Assembly: GCF_022179385.1 (NCBI RefSeq)
Contig: NZ_BPQS01000003.1
Coordinates: 62,001 to 126,000, forward strand
Length of the DNA: 64,000 nucleotides
Direction of reading: 5' to 3'
DNA from: Methylobacterium longum
Lineage (GTDB): Bacteria > Pseudomonadota > Alphaproteobacteria > Rhizobiales > Beijerinckiaceae
Position 1 is the first letter of the stretch. Each line of letters opens with the position of its first letter. The position numbers were made by a program, and so were the translations under genes. The notes under the pieces are model-generated. The model was given only the letters and a program-made list of their open reading frames with translations. It ran no database searches and was not told the origin of the DNA. This document shows, piece after piece, positions 48,585 to 57,613 of this stretch.

Positions 48585-49229
48585 TCAATCCTGCAGGAAC
48601 GGGTTGGAGACGCGCTCCTCGCCCAGCGTGCTCGTCGGACCGTGGCCCGGGATGAAGGCGATGTCGTCGCCGAGCGGCAGAACCTTGTCCTTGATCGCGC
48701 GGATGAGCTGCTCGTGGTTGCCGCCCGGAAGGTCGGTACGGCCGACCGAGCCCTTGAACACCACGTCGCCGACGAGGGCGAAGCGAGCGTCCCGGCTCAC
48801 GAACACGACGCTGCCGGGCGAGTGGCCGGGGCAGTGCAGGATGTCGAAGCCGAGGTCCCCCACCGTGACCGCATCGCCCTCGTTGAGCCAACGGTCCGGC
48901 GTCACCGGGCGGGCCTCGCCCAGCCCGTAATTCGCCGCGGTCTCCGGCAGCGAGTCGAGCAGGAACTTGTCGGCCTGATGCGGCCCCTCGATCGGCACGC
49001 CGAGGCGCTCGCGCAACTCGTCGGCTCCGGCCGCGTGGTCGACGTGTCCGTGCGTGAGCAGGATCTTCTCGACGTGGACGCCCTGCTCCCGAATCGCCGC
49101 CTCGATCCGATCGAGGTCGCCGCCGGGGTCGACCACGGCCCCGACTTTGGTGGCGTCGTCCCAGATCAGGGTGCAGTTCTGCTGGAAGGGCGTGACCGGG
49201 ATGATCCCGGCGCGGGGCGTTCCTGGCAT
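48585..49229 (-). CDS. MBL-fold hydrolase, glyoxalase II-like (YcbL type)
   Basis: 214 residues. Metallo-beta-lactamase motifs in order: LTHGHVDHAAGADEL (HxHxDH), HCPGHSPGSVVF, ALVGDVVFKGSVGR and FIPGHGPTST. The lack of the C-terminal glutathione-binding domain of true GloB and the overall size fit YcbL-type type II glyoxalases that hydrolyse S-lactoylglutathione or related thioesters. Followed by an aldo/keto reductase 4 bases away, which suits a methylglyoxal or formaldehyde-adduct pathway but is not proof. ATG start was chosen at MPGTPRAG. Confidence 0.9.
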   Translation of the reverse strand: MPGTPRAGIIPVTPFQQNCTLIWDDATKVGAVVDPGGDLDRIEAAIREQGVHVEKILLTHGHVDHAAGADELRERLGVPIEGPHQADKFLLDSLPETAANYGLGEARPVTPDRWLNEGDAVTVGDLGFDILHCPGHSPGSVVFVSRDARFALVGDVVFKGSVGRTDLPGGNHEQLIRAIKDKVLPLGDDIAFIPGHGPTSTLGEERVSNPFLQD

Positions 49230-49287
49230 CGCGTATACGGTCCTCGGCGCGCCCGGCGGGCGCGGATCGCCCTGGTTTAGCGCGATC

Positions 49288-49314
49288 GGCGGCCGGGCAC
49301 ACCCGGGGGCCGCC
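49288..49314 (-). terminator. Strong hairpin just after the GH13 gene
   Basis: GGCGGCC-GGG ... CCC-GG-GGCCGCC forms a 10-bp stem with a 2-base bulge and a 4-base loop, starting 2 bases after the GH13 stop codon on the minus strand. No T-run follows, so termination efficiency is unclear; it would separate the GH13 gene from the MBL/aldo-keto operon. Confidence 0.4.
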
Positions 49315-49315
49315 C

Positions 49316-50983
49316 TCAGGCTGGCCGACGCTTGAGCAGGGCATCGAGCCCGCCGATCCGGAACCAGTGGTAGCCGTACCCTTCCAGGTACAGGCAATGC
49401 GTCCCATCCTTCCCGACCGCGCTGTGCGCGCCGGTCAGAAGATCCACGAGCAGGTCGCCCTGCGGCTCGGGCAATCCGGTGTCGAGGGCGACCTCGGTCG
49501 GCTCCGGTGCGAGGTTGTGGACGCACAGCACGGCGTTGCCGCGCCATTCGTACCGCAACGCCAGAACCGACGGCCGGCCGGCGTCGAGCGCCACCACGTC
49601 ACCCCAGCCGATCTCCGGCGCCTCCTTGCGCTGCCGGATCATGCCCTGCATCCAGTTGAGCAGCGAGCCCTGCTCGTGGCGCTGGTCGGCGACGTTGACG
49701 TGCGCGTAGCCGTAGGGACCGTGATCGATGAGCGGCAGCACGGTCTTGTCGGCCTTGGAGAAACCGCCCTGACGCTCGCTGGTCCACTGCATCGGCGTAC
49801 GGGCGCAGTCGCGCTCCTTCAGCGAGAGGTCGTCGCCCATGCCGATCTCGTCGCCGTAGCGCAGCACCGGCGTGCCCGGCAGGGTGAACATCAGCGAGTA
49901 GGCGAGCCGGATGCGGCGCGGGTCCCCCGCCAGCATCGGAGCGAAGCGGCGGCGGATCCCGCGCCCGTACAGCTGCATCTCCTTCTCGGGCCCGAACTCG
50001 GAGAAGACCGCTTGCCGCTGCTTCTGGGTGAGGCGGCCCAGGTCGAGTTCGTCGTGATTCCGCAGGAAGATGCCCCACTGGCAGGACATCGGGCGGGGCT
50101 TGGTCCGCTCGATCGCCTTCACGAGGGGCCGGGCGTCGTGGGCGGCCAGGGCGTAGAAGGTCGCTTGATTGACTTGGAAGTTGAACATCATGTGCATGCG
50201 GTCGGCGTCGTCGCCGAAATAATCGAGATCCTGCTCCGGCAGGATGTTGGCCTCGGCCAGGATGATGCTGTCGCCCTGGCGCCATTGCAGGAACTCGCGC
50301 AGGTCGCGCAGCATCTCGAACTGCTCGCGCGGCTTGCCGCCGACATCGGAGCCCTTCTCGGCGATGACGAAGGGCACGGCGTCCATCCGGAAGCCCGAGA
50401 CGCCGAGCTCGATCCAGAAGCCCATGATCTTCAGGATCTCGGCGAGCACCTCCGGATTGGCGGTGTTGAGATCGGGCTGAAAGTTGAAGAAGCGGTGGAA
50501 GTACCACGCCTTCGCCTTCGAATCGTACGTCCAGGTCGTGTCCTGCACGCCCGGGAAGACCATGCCCTCGTCGGCGTTGGCCGGGCGCTCCTTCGACCAG
50601 ACGTACCAGTCGCGGTGGGGGGAATCCGGGCTGGAGCGGGCCGACTGGAACCACGGGTGCTGGTCCGAGGTGTGGTTGACCACGAGGTCGATCAGCACCC
50701 GCAGGCCGCGCTGCTTGGCGGCGTGCGTGAAGGCGACGAAGTCGCCGAGTGAGCCGTAATCGGGATCGACGCCGTAATAGTCGGCGATGTCGTAGCCGCC
50801 GTCCTTCTTGGGGGAGGGCTGGAAGGGCATCAGCCAGACCGCGGTGGCGCCCAGACTCTGGATGTAGTCGAGGCGGCGCTCAAGTCCGGAAAAGTCGCCG
50901 ATGCCGTCGCCGTTGGCGTCCATGAAGGTGCCGACCGACAAGCAGTAGATGATGGCGTTCTTGTACCACAGGTCGTTGATCAT
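49316..50983 (-). CDS. GH13 alpha-glucosidase/trehalose synthase-like enzyme
   Basis: 555 residues. Alpha-amylase barrel with GDFSGLERRLDYIQSLG, DLVVNHTSDQHPWFQ, GFRMDAVPF with nucleophile Asp201, LAEANILPE with acid/base Glu244, and RNHDELDL with stabilising Asp311. The segments SSPDSPHRDWYVW and WYFHRFFNFQPDLN are typical of trehalose synthase (TreS, GH13_16), which interconverts maltose and trehalose. Unlike many TreS it has no fused maltokinase and no GlgE or maltokinase gene is nearby, so an amylosucrase- or glucosidase-like activity is also possible. Start at MINDLWYKNAIIY; six Gs just upstream. Confidence 0.85.
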   Translation of the reverse strand: MINDLWYKNAIIYCLSVGTFMDANGDGIGDFSGLERRLDYIQSLGATAVWLMPFQPSPKKDGGYDIADYYGVDPDYGSLGDFVAFTHAAKQRGLRVLIDLVVNHTSDQHPWFQSARSSPDSPHRDWYVWSKERPANADEGMVFPGVQDTTWTYDSKAKAWYFHRFFNFQPDLNTANPEVLAEILKIMGFWIELGVSGFRMDAVPFVIAEKGSDVGGKPREQFEMLRDLREFLQWRQGDSIILAEANILPEQDLDYFGDDADRMHMMFNFQVNQATFYALAAHDARPLVKAIERTKPRPMSCQWGIFLRNHDELDLGRLTQKQRQAVFSEFGPEKEMQLYGRGIRRRFAPMLAGDPRRIRLAYSLMFTLPGTPVLRYGDEIGMGDDLSLKERDCARTPMQWTSERQGGFSKADKTVLPLIDHGPYGYAHVNVADQRHEQGSLLNWMQGMIRQRKEAPEIGWGDVVALDAGRPSVLALRYEWRGNAVLCVHNLAPEPTEVALDTGLPEPQGDLLVDLLTGAHSAVGKDGTHCLYLEGYGYHWFRIGGLDALLKRRPA

Positions 50984-51141
50984 ACGGGCCCCCCGGCGTC
51001 GTCGTGAAGCACGAACGTCGATGCGGCCGAAAGCGTTGCCGTGACCCGTCCTCCTTAAATCAGCCGCGTTGTCCACGCCCTGTTCAGCCGCGTGCCCGGA
51101 TTCTGCCTGGCCGCCCCGTCGCGTCCCCGAACCCGGCCCGC

Positions 51142-54100
51142 ATGAACGCCATTCTGATCAAGCTGTTCGCGACCGCCCTCACGCTGAGCCAGGTCACGAC
51201 CCGGCCGGACGCGGTCCGGACCCGGTTCGACCCCGCCACGGACGGACCGGAGGTCGTGCGCCTGCTGCGCGACGGCTGCGCCCACATGCGCAAGAGCTTC
51301 GACATCGAGGACATCAACCTCGATGAGCTGATCTCGACCGCCATGGAGGATCCGTCGACCGTGGCCGGTCCCGCCGCGCCGAAGATCCTGCACGGGCTCG
51401 ATATCAACGAGCTCAACACGAGCTACAAGCAATTCTGCAAGGGCGAGAACCCGGCAAATTCACCGTTCGACGCGCGAGCGGTGATCGAATTTTATGACAA
51501 CGCCACCAAGGACCTTCCCAGCGCCGAGGCGCTGCGCGACAAGGCCCTCCCCGGCCTGACCCGCATCCTCGACGGAGCCGGCAAGCCCTTCGCCGAGGCG
51601 TCCGAGCCGAACGGACGCCGCATCGTCGTGCCGATCACCGCGGTCCCGACGCTGGTTCAGAAGGCCTTCATCGCCGCCGAGGACAAGCGGTTCGAGAGCC
51701 ACCACGGCATCGACGAGCGCGGCGTGATCCGCGCCTTCATCGGCAACCTCGCCTCGCCGGGCCGGCCCGCGGGTGGCTCGACCATCACCCAGCAGGTGGT
51801 GAAGAACCTCTCGGTGGGCGACGACGTCACCTACGAGCGCAAGATCCGCGAGATGATCGTGGCCTCGCGGCTCGAGCGCATCCTCACGAAGCCGCAGATC
51901 CTGGGCCTCTACCTCAACGGCATCTATCTCGGCCGCGGCGCCTACGGCATCGAGATGGCGGCGCAGAGCTATTTCGGGAAGCCGGTGAGCCAGCTCACCC
52001 TGCCGGAAGCCGCCCTGCTCGCCGGAATGCCCAAGGGGCCGAATTTCTACAGTCCCGACAGGTACCCGGACCGCGCCCGGGAACGGCGCGCCTACGTGCT
52101 GGCACGCCTTAAGGACGAGGGCACCATCACGGAAGCCGAGATGAACACCGCCATCAAGGCGGATCTCGGCCTGAAGCCGATCGAGATCGCGAGGCGCGAT
52201 TCCGGCTTCTACGTGGTGGACTTCCTGAACCGCGAGGCACGCACCTTCGCGGGCGTGGATTCGCTCACCGCGGGCTCGCTGACAGTGCGCTCCACGATCA
52301 ATGCCGGTCTGCAGCGCGCCGTCGAAGAGGCGCTCCAGGACGGGCTGGCGAATTACGAGCGTTCGACCGGGCGGCAGACCTTCGCGGGTCCCGAACTGAA
52401 CCTCGCCGACAGTGTCCGCCGCATCCAGGCGGCGACGCCCGCGCCCGAAGCCTCCGCGCAGGCCGCTCCCGGCGTGACCGGGGCGCGGGCGGACGCGATC
52501 AAGCCGGATGCCAGGAGCCTCAAGGCCGGGAAGGCCGCGGCGCCGGCGCCGGCCCACAAACCCGCTTGGCTGCTCGCGCTGGAGAGCGCACGTCCGGTGC
52601 TCTACGACGTGCGCTGGCCCCTGGCTGTGGTGCTGGAGACCGTCCGCGCGGGGATCAAGGTCGGGCTGGCGGACGGCCGTACGGCCAGCCTCGACGCCGG
52701 CGTCGCCCGCGGAAAGCTCCAGCCCTACGACCTGGTGCGGGTGAAGCTCACCGCCGGCAAGGGCGGCCCACGCGCGCAGATCCGCGTCCGGCCAACCGTC
52801 CAGGGCGCGGCCCTCGTGCTGGAAAACCAGACCGGCCGGATCCTGGCCATGACCGGTGGCTTCTCGTATCCACTCAGCCAGCTCAACCGCGTCACCCAGA
52901 CGGTGCGCCAGCCGGGCTCGACCCTGAAACCCCTCACCTACCTGGCTGCGCTCAATGCCGGGCTCCAGCCGAACACCCTGGTGATGGACTCGCCCGTCAC
53001 CCTCCAGCCGATCAACGGCACGGGCGAATCCTGGTCGCCGAAGAACTACGAGGGCGGCGGCTCCGGTCCCACGACCCTGCGGCGCGGACTCGAATTCTCG
53101 AAGAACCTCGTCACGGCCCGCCTGCTTCAGGGCGGTATCGCCCCAAAAGCGCCGGCGAGCCTCAAGCGGGTCTGCGACATCGCCCTGGAAGCGCAGATCT
53201 ACGCCGAGTGCGAGCCCTATTATCCCTTCGTGCTCGGCGCCCAACCCGTGCGGATGCTCGACCTGGCGGGCTTCTACGCGGCGGTCGCCAACGAGGGCGC
53301 ACGGCCCGCGCCCTACGCCCTGGAATCGGTGGAGCGGGACGGAAAGTCGCTCTACACGCACGCGGCCCGCGAGCCGACGCGCATCGGTTCGGCGGACCGG
53401 ATCGCCTTCTACCAGCTCAAGACCATGCTGCAGGGCGTCACCCAGCACGGGACCGCGGCGGCCTTGTCGAAGGTGTCGCCCTACGTGGCCGGCAAGACCG
53501 GGACGTCGGAGAACGAGAACGACGCGTGGTTCGCAGGCCTCACCAACGAGATCAGCGTCGTGGTCTGGGTCGGATACGACAACGCCGACGGCAGCCGGAA
53601 GACGCTGGGCCGGGGCCAGACCGGCGGACACGTCTCGGTCCCGATCGCCGCGGCGATCCTGCAGGCGGCCTGGGCGAACGGGGTCCCGAAGACCGCCCTG
53701 CGAGGCCCCTCCTCTGAGGCGCGGCCGTTCATCGCCGACCTGCCCGTCGATCCGCGCAGCGGCGTGCGGGTCGCCGGTGGCGGCTTTCTCGAACATTTCC
53801 GGACCAGCGGCGACGGCCGCATGGCCGACACGCAGTACCGCCTCGTCCCGCGCGAGACGCTCTACGCCATGCGGCCCGACGCCGAGGACGGCGACCTGGC
53901 CGGAGCCGATGACGGCGCCAGCGTTGCCGGAGACTACAACGGCAACATGACCGGCGAGCGCCCGCGTCCTGACTTCCTCGATCCGTTCGGTGAGCGGCCT
54001 GCCCCGCGCAGCCGCCGTGCGCAGGGCGATCTGGATCCGGAGGTACAGGATTCCTACCGGCCCTGGCCGGGCCAGGGGGCCCGCTCGCCCTTCGGGGACG

Positions 54101-54165
54101 AAGGGGTACGTCGGCCCCGCCGCCGCGATCCGGACTACCTGTTCGGCGAAGATCCCGGCTTCTGA
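51142..54165 (+). CDS. Bifunctional penicillin-binding protein (class A) with N-terminal extension
   Basis: 1007 residues. The GT51 transglycosylase domain (about 155-335) has AEDKRFESHHGID with catalytic Glu180, GGSTITQQVVKNL and RKIREMIVASRLER. The transpeptidase domain (about 565-850) has STLK (Ser593, Lys596), SKN (Ser653) and KTG (Lys785). Between them is a linker with a Pro/Ala-rich stretch at about 430-475 and an OB-like segment. The GT domain begins about 100 residues later than usual, after an N-terminal region without a convincing long membrane helix (MNAILIKLFATALTLSQV only). The tail after 860 is acidic and Arg/Pro-rich. It builds peptidoglycan; followed after 28 bases by a secreted unknown protein. 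Confidence 0.94.
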   Translation: MNAILIKLFATALTLSQVTTRPDAVRTRFDPATDGPEVVRLLRDGCAHMRKSFDIEDINLDELISTAMEDPSTVAGPAAPKILHGLDINELNTSYKQFCKGENPANSPFDARAVIEFYDNATKDLPSAEALRDKALPGLTRILDGAGKPFAEASEPNGRRIVVPITAVPTLVQKAFIAAEDKRFESHHGIDERGVIRAFIGNLASPGRPAGGSTITQQVVKNLSVGDDVTYERKIREMIVASRLERILTKPQILGLYLNGIYLGRGAYGIEMAAQSYFGKPVSQLTLPEAALLAGMPKGPNFYSPDRYPDRARERRAYVLARLKDEGTITEAEMNTAIKADLGLKPIEIARRDSGFYVVDFLNREARTFAGVDSLTAGSLTVRSTINAGLQRAVEEALQDGLANYERSTGRQTFAGPELNLADSVRRIQAATPAPEASAQAAPGVTGARADAIKPDARSLKAGKAAAPAPAHKPAWLLALESARPVLYDVRWPLAVVLETVRAGIKVGLADGRTASLDAGVARGKLQPYDLVRVKLTAGKGGPRAQIRVRPTVQGAALVLENQTGRILAMTGGFSYPLSQLNRVTQTVRQPGSTLKPLTYLAALNAGLQPNTLVMDSPVTLQPINGTGESWSPKNYEGGGSGPTTLRRGLEFSKNLVTARLLQGGIAPKAPASLKRVCDIALEAQIYAECEPYYPFVLGAQPVRMLDLAGFYAAVANEGARPAPYALESVERDGKSLYTHAAREPTRIGSADRIAFYQLKTMLQGVTQHGTAAALSKVSPYVAGKTGTSENENDAWFAGLTNEISVVVWVGYDNADGSRKTLGRGQTGGHVSVPIAAAILQAAWANGVPKTALRGPSSEARPFIADLPVDPRSGVRVAGGGFLEHFRTSGDGRMADTQYRLVPRETLYAMRPDAEDGDLAGADDGASVAGDYNGNMTGERPRPDFLDPFGERPAPRSRRAQGDLDPEVQDSYRPWPGQGARSPFGDEGVRRPRRRDPDYLFGEDPGF

Positions 54166-54193
54166 TCGCCCTATCGATCACCCGTTCCGAAAG

Positions 54194-55258
54194 ATGAGAC
54201 GCCCGTTGCGACCGCAGTTTCCTGCCGCCCTCGCCCTCGCCCTGACGGCCGCCACGCCGCTCGCCGCGCAGACGCCCGCCGCCAACACGACGCCGCCCCC
54301 CGGTTCGGAGCGGATCAAGGAAGTCCCATCCATCACGGCCGTCGATCCGGCGACGATCAAGCCCGGCCAGATCCTGTTCACGGATCACCGCGACAACCCG
54401 TCCGCGCCCGAGAACAGCCTGATCCCGTACCTCGACTGGCAGAAGGTGCGGCCCGCCGAGGCCGCGGTGCTGGCGCCCTACCCCGGCTACAAGGAGCCCG
54501 ACTACACGGTCACGGTGAATGGCGTGACGAAGCCCCGCCACGAGACCCTGAAGATCTACGTGGCCGAGGGCCGGTTCGTGGTGGCCCGCCCGCCGGAATC
54601 GATCGATCTGTCCGCCTATGCCAATCTCGGCTTCATCCAGAAGATGGACCCCGCGATCAAGCACCGGGCCGTCGCCATGGTCGACGTGACCCCCAACAAG
54701 GATCCGGCCGCCGCTTTCGCGAAGCGACCCGACCGCCCCTGGTGTGAGGGCGCGGGCGCCTGCATCGAGTCCCGCTACGACCTGGAGGGCAAGCTGCCCC
54801 TGGGCGTGAAGCTCGCCAACAAACTCGAGGACGGCTCGTCCAAGAAGATCGCCGAATACGTCTCCTTCCAGAGCGAATTGCGGGTGCTCGGGCCCGACCA
54901 GGGCGCGCCGCTGCAGGCGCTCACGAAGGTCGAGGCGCCGGTCGCCGGCGGACTCGAGCAGACGATCTTCTGGGTCAATCAGATTCTGCGGTTCGGCAAG
55001 TTCCTGGCCGTGTTCCAACCCCTGCCGAACGATCCGGCCAAGACGGTCGTCACGACCTACATGGTCCTGGCGATCAAGGGCGACGTTCTCGACCGCAAGG
55101 CCGAGTACGCCCGCGTTCCGGTCCTGAAGAACCTGCTGCCCGCGCAGGTCCTGATGGGCAATTCGAGCTTCAACACCGGCACTTCGATCAGCGCCGGCCT
55201 TCCCGTCTATGCCCGCAATCGGATCACCACCTTCGCGGATGCGGTCGCGAAACGCTGA
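54194..55258 (+). CDS. Hypothetical secreted protein, 354 residues
   Basis: Signal peptide about 1-25 (RPQFPAALALALTAATPLAAQ). The mature protein is soluble, without internal membrane segments, and has one close Cys pair (WCEGAGAC) that may form a disulfide. No family recognised. The gene starts 28 bases after the PBP stop, so co-transcription is likely; a role in the cell wall or envelope is an inference from this only. Confidence 0.8.
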   Translation: MRRPLRPQFPAALALALTAATPLAAQTPAANTTPPPGSERIKEVPSITAVDPATIKPGQILFTDHRDNPSAPENSLIPYLDWQKVRPAEAAVLAPYPGYKEPDYTVTVNGVTKPRHETLKIYVAEGRFVVARPPESIDLSAYANLGFIQKMDPAIKHRAVAMVDVTPNKDPAAAFAKRPDRPWCEGAGACIESRYDLEGKLPLGVKLANKLEDGSSKKIAEYVSFQSELRVLGPDQGAPLQALTKVEAPVAGGLEQTIFWVNQILRFGKFLAVFQPLPNDPAKTVVTTYMVLAIKGDVLDRKAEYARVPVLKNLLPAQVLMGNSSFNTGTSISAGLPVYARNRITTFADAVAKR

Positions 55259-55273
55259 GCCGACTTCGGCCGC

Positions 55274-55489
55274 CTACATCCCGCGGTTGCCGATCGTCGG
55301 CAGGGTCGGCTGGGTGTAGGCGCGGTTCACGTCGCGGCGGGTCTGCGTGCCGTTGGTGTTGCCGGAGGCCCGGTAGTTGTCGAGGTTGAAGGTTTCGGCG
55401 AGGCCGCTGCGCGAGCCGGGGCCGTCGCTCGTACAGGCGCACAGGCCGCCGAGCGACAGCGCGGACAGGGCGAGGAGGGTTAAGCGCAT
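55274..55489 (-). CDS. Small lipoprotein, 71 residues
   Basis: Signal-like start MRLTLLALSALSLGGLCACTSDGPG with a lipobox-like LCAC, lipidation expected on the second Cys. The mature part is about 50 polar residues (ETFNLDNYRASGNTNGTQTRRDVNRAYTQP by key residues Asn/Thr/Arg) with no recognised domain. ATG with AGGA 6 bases upstream. Converges on the 354-residue gene with a 15-base gap. Confidence 0.72.
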   Translation of the reverse strand: MRLTLLALSALSLGGLCACTSDGPGSRSGLAETFNLDNYRASGNTNGTQTRRDVNRAYTQPTLPTIGNRGM

Positions 55490-55759
55490 GTCGAATCCTG
55501 ATGGGTGCCGAATCGGCCGGTGAATTGGTATCGACCGGCGCGACATCGAGCGAAGGGGCTATCGCGGCATGGTCAGCGCCAGGAAGGATCCGTCAAGGTC
55601 GGTGGCGGCGGGTAAACCTGTTCTGCCGTCTCCGATGCGCGGCGGCCACGGAAAATCCACCACGCCTCGGCTTTGCGCAGGATATCGGCCGGCAATCGTG
55701 TTGAGCGGAGCCGCCGCCCCCTGGCGGATCCGGGGCCTTTCGGGTGACACTCCCTGTCG

Positions 55760-56008
55760 ATGACCAACGTGTTGCCTTTCCGACCACGCCCCGCCGTCAC
55801 GCGCCTCGCCCGTTGCGAGGTCGTGACCGTGGCGGGTGACCTCCTCGCCCTGCTGGAGCAACTGGAGGATGTAAGCGCCCGCGCCGCCGCGATGGGCCGG
55901 CCCGCCCTCGAGGTGGAGCGCACGGTGCAGCACCTGCTGGACGCCGTGAGCGCCGTGGAACGCGCCCTCGACTGCATCGGCGAGGGTGAGCAGTCCGCCC
56001 CGGGCTGA
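55760..56008 (+). CDS. Hypothetical small protein, 82 residues
   Basis: Begins MTNVLPFRPRPAVTRLAR; the rest is helical (DLLALLEQLEDVSARAAAMG, VERTVQHLLDAVSAVERALD) and could form a helical hairpin or coiled coil. No ribosome site is apparent, which lowers confidence; the residue composition is more protein-like than that of the opposite-strand frames. No family recognised. Confidence 0.5.
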   Translation: MTNVLPFRPRPAVTRLARCEVVTVAGDLLALLEQLEDVSARAAAMGRPALEVERTVQHLLDAVSAVERALDCIGEGEQSAPG

Positions 56009-56195
56009 TCGAAGCACCGACTGCCGATCTGCGGCCGGTTTTGCACAATCTATCCGGCGACTAATTCGTCGAATACCGCACTTTCATCGCGTTGACTCGT
56101 AGTCTCACCGTAGAGTGACACTATCCCGGAACCCACGCGCTCGCGCTGCCGTTTAAGCTGGGATGCTCGCGTCGGGCGTCGTTTCGGAGGACGAC

Positions 56196-56834
56196 ATGAG
56201 GCTTCGCACGAGCGGCACGCTGGCGATCATCGCCGGTGCGCTTCTGGTCGGAACGGCCGTGCGCACAGAGGCCGCCGAGGTGGGCTTCCTCGAGATGCTG
56301 TTCGGCGCCAAGCCAGCGGCGCAACAGTCTCCGGCGGCGGCGCCTTCCGCCTCACCGGGATTGCCCAACTACGCCTACGGGCGCCGGTCGACGCCGCGGC
56401 TCGGCGCGGCCCGCCGACGCTTCCAGACCCGCTACGCGGCGCTGCCGCTCAAGATCCGGGCGAAGGAGCCGGAAGTCAGTCCCCGGCAGATCCCGATCGA
56501 CATGAGAGCGGGTGCCACTGCGGCGTTGCTGAAGGACGAGACGTTGCGCCCGGGCGACATCGTCGTCCTGCATTCCGGGGCCAAGGTCTTCACCGGCGAT
56601 CCCGAGAAGCGCCATGCGTTGCGCGATTTCGAGCCGGTCCAGAACTCGCGGATGGTCAGCAAGGACACCCGCAGGGTGCTGGCCGGATTGTTCACGCCGG
56701 TCGGCAGCATGCCCGCCCAGGAAGCACGCCGGATGATGGCCCGCGCCAGCAAGGCCGCGGAGCCGGTGGCTACGCCGATTCCCGCGCAGAAGACCGCGAT
56801 GCGGATCATCAACCCGTGGCAGAGCGGACAGTGA
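56196..56834 (+). CDS. Hypothetical secreted protein, 212 residues
   Basis: Signal peptide about 1-27 (GTLAIIAGALLVGTAVRTEAAE). The mature part begins with VGFLEMLFG, has a Pro/Ala-rich linker, a Tyr/Arg-rich stretch (YAYGRRSTPRLGAARRRFQTRYA by key residues) and a C-terminal part with LRPGDIVVLHSGAKVFTG. No recognised family. Excellent ribosome site (GGAGG 5 bases before ATG). Converges on the OPX gene, 12 bases apart. Confidence 0.78.
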   Translation: MRLRTSGTLAIIAGALLVGTAVRTEAAEVGFLEMLFGAKPAAQQSPAAAPSASPGLPNYAYGRRSTPRLGAARRRFQTRYAALPLKIRAKEPEVSPRQIPIDMRAGATAALLKDETLRPGDIVVLHSGAKVFTGDPEKRHALRDFEPVQNSRMVSKDTRRVLAGLFTPVGSMPAQEARRMMARASKAAEPVATPIPAQKTAMRIINPWQSGQ

Positions 56835-56846
56835 ACGCCGGGCCGC

Positions 56847-57419
56847 TCAGAAGAAGCGCTCCTTGATGACGATCGTGTCGCCCGGGCGGACCGAGTAGGT
56901 CATCGGCACGATGCCGGAGACGAGGTTGCCGCCCGTGTCTCGGGTGAGGACCGCGTAATCGCGTGCCGCCCGGGGTCCGAACCCGGCGGCGATCGCCACA
57001 GCCGTCTCCACCGTCATGCCGTTCACGAAGGGATACTGGCCCGAGGTGGTGACTTCGCCCAGGATGTAGAACGGCCGATACGCGTCGACCTCCACCGTCA
57101 CGTGCGGCTCACGGACGAACCCGGAAGCGAGCTTGGCCTCCACCGACCGGGCGGCCTGACCCGTCGTCTGCCCACCGACCTGGACGGTGCCGATCAGCGG
57201 CATCGCGATCCGGCCCGCGCCGTCGACCGCGTAGATGTTCGAGAGGTTGTCCTGACCGAATACGATGACGCGGAGCTTATCGCCGGCGGCGAGCGTATAG
57301 CGCGCGGCGATCGACCCGGTGCCGGTGGCGTCGAGCTCTCCGGTTCGGAAGGTCGGGCGCAGGCACCCGCCGAGAGCCAGGGTCGAGCCGAGTGTGAAGA
57401 GAAGAGCGCGCCGGTTCAT
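56847..57419 (-). CDS. Polysaccharide export lipoprotein (OPX, Wza-like)
   Basis: 190 residues. Lipoprotein signal MNRRALLFTLGSTLALGGC with Cys19. The mature part has a Poly_export domain (YTLAAGDKLRVIVFGQDNLSNIYAVDGAGRIAMPLIGTVQVGG) and a SLBB-like region (YRPFYILGEVTTSGQYPFVNGMTVETAVAIAAGF). Such short OPX proteins lack the C-terminal outer-membrane helix of Wza and need an extra porin. It works with the divergent copolymerase to export exopolysaccharide. Start may also be the ATG two or five codons upstream. Confidence 0.93.
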   Translation of the reverse strand: MNRRALLFTLGSTLALGGCLRPTFRTGELDATGTGSIAARYTLAAGDKLRVIVFGQDNLSNIYAVDGAGRIAMPLIGTVQVGGQTTGQAARSVEAKLASGFVREPHVTVEVDAYRPFYILGEVTTSGQYPFVNGMTVETAVAIAAGFGPRAARDYAVLTRDTGGNLVSGIVPMTYSVRPGDTIVIKERFF

Positions 57420-57461
57420 CACCATCGCCGTCATGGATGCGGTTGCCGCATCGATTAGGCC

Positions 57462-57547
57462 GTTAAGGTTAACAAAACTTGATGATCGCTCCGGCCGCAG
57501 GCGGTTCTGGCAGCTAGTGTCTCCTTTAACTCTTGAGCAACCTTAAC
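57462..57547. promoter_or_regulatory. Cluster of GTTAAGG/CCTTAAC-type motifs in the divergent polysaccharide promoter
   Basis: The divergent gap holds GTTAAGG (57462-57468), overlapping GTTAAC (57468-57473), CCTTTAAC (57523-57530) and CCTTAAC (57541-57547). Outer copies are inverted repeats 72 bases apart. The cores resemble TTAA half-sites used by CtrA-type regulators, but the spacing is not the classic TTAA-N7-TTAA. Candidate operator only. Confidence 0.4.
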
Positions 57548-57613
57548 ATCCACTAATGGGCGGCGGGCGCCAGTAACGGCTGCCCGGTCTGACTTCGCCG
57601 CCAGAGCGTCCGC

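Noticed and set aside
51460..53796. 778-codon open frame on the minus strand opposite the PBP gene
   Set aside because: It mirrors the PBP codons in GC-rich DNA, is His/Arg/Gly-rich and has no family pattern; the plus-strand PBP has all catalytic motifs.
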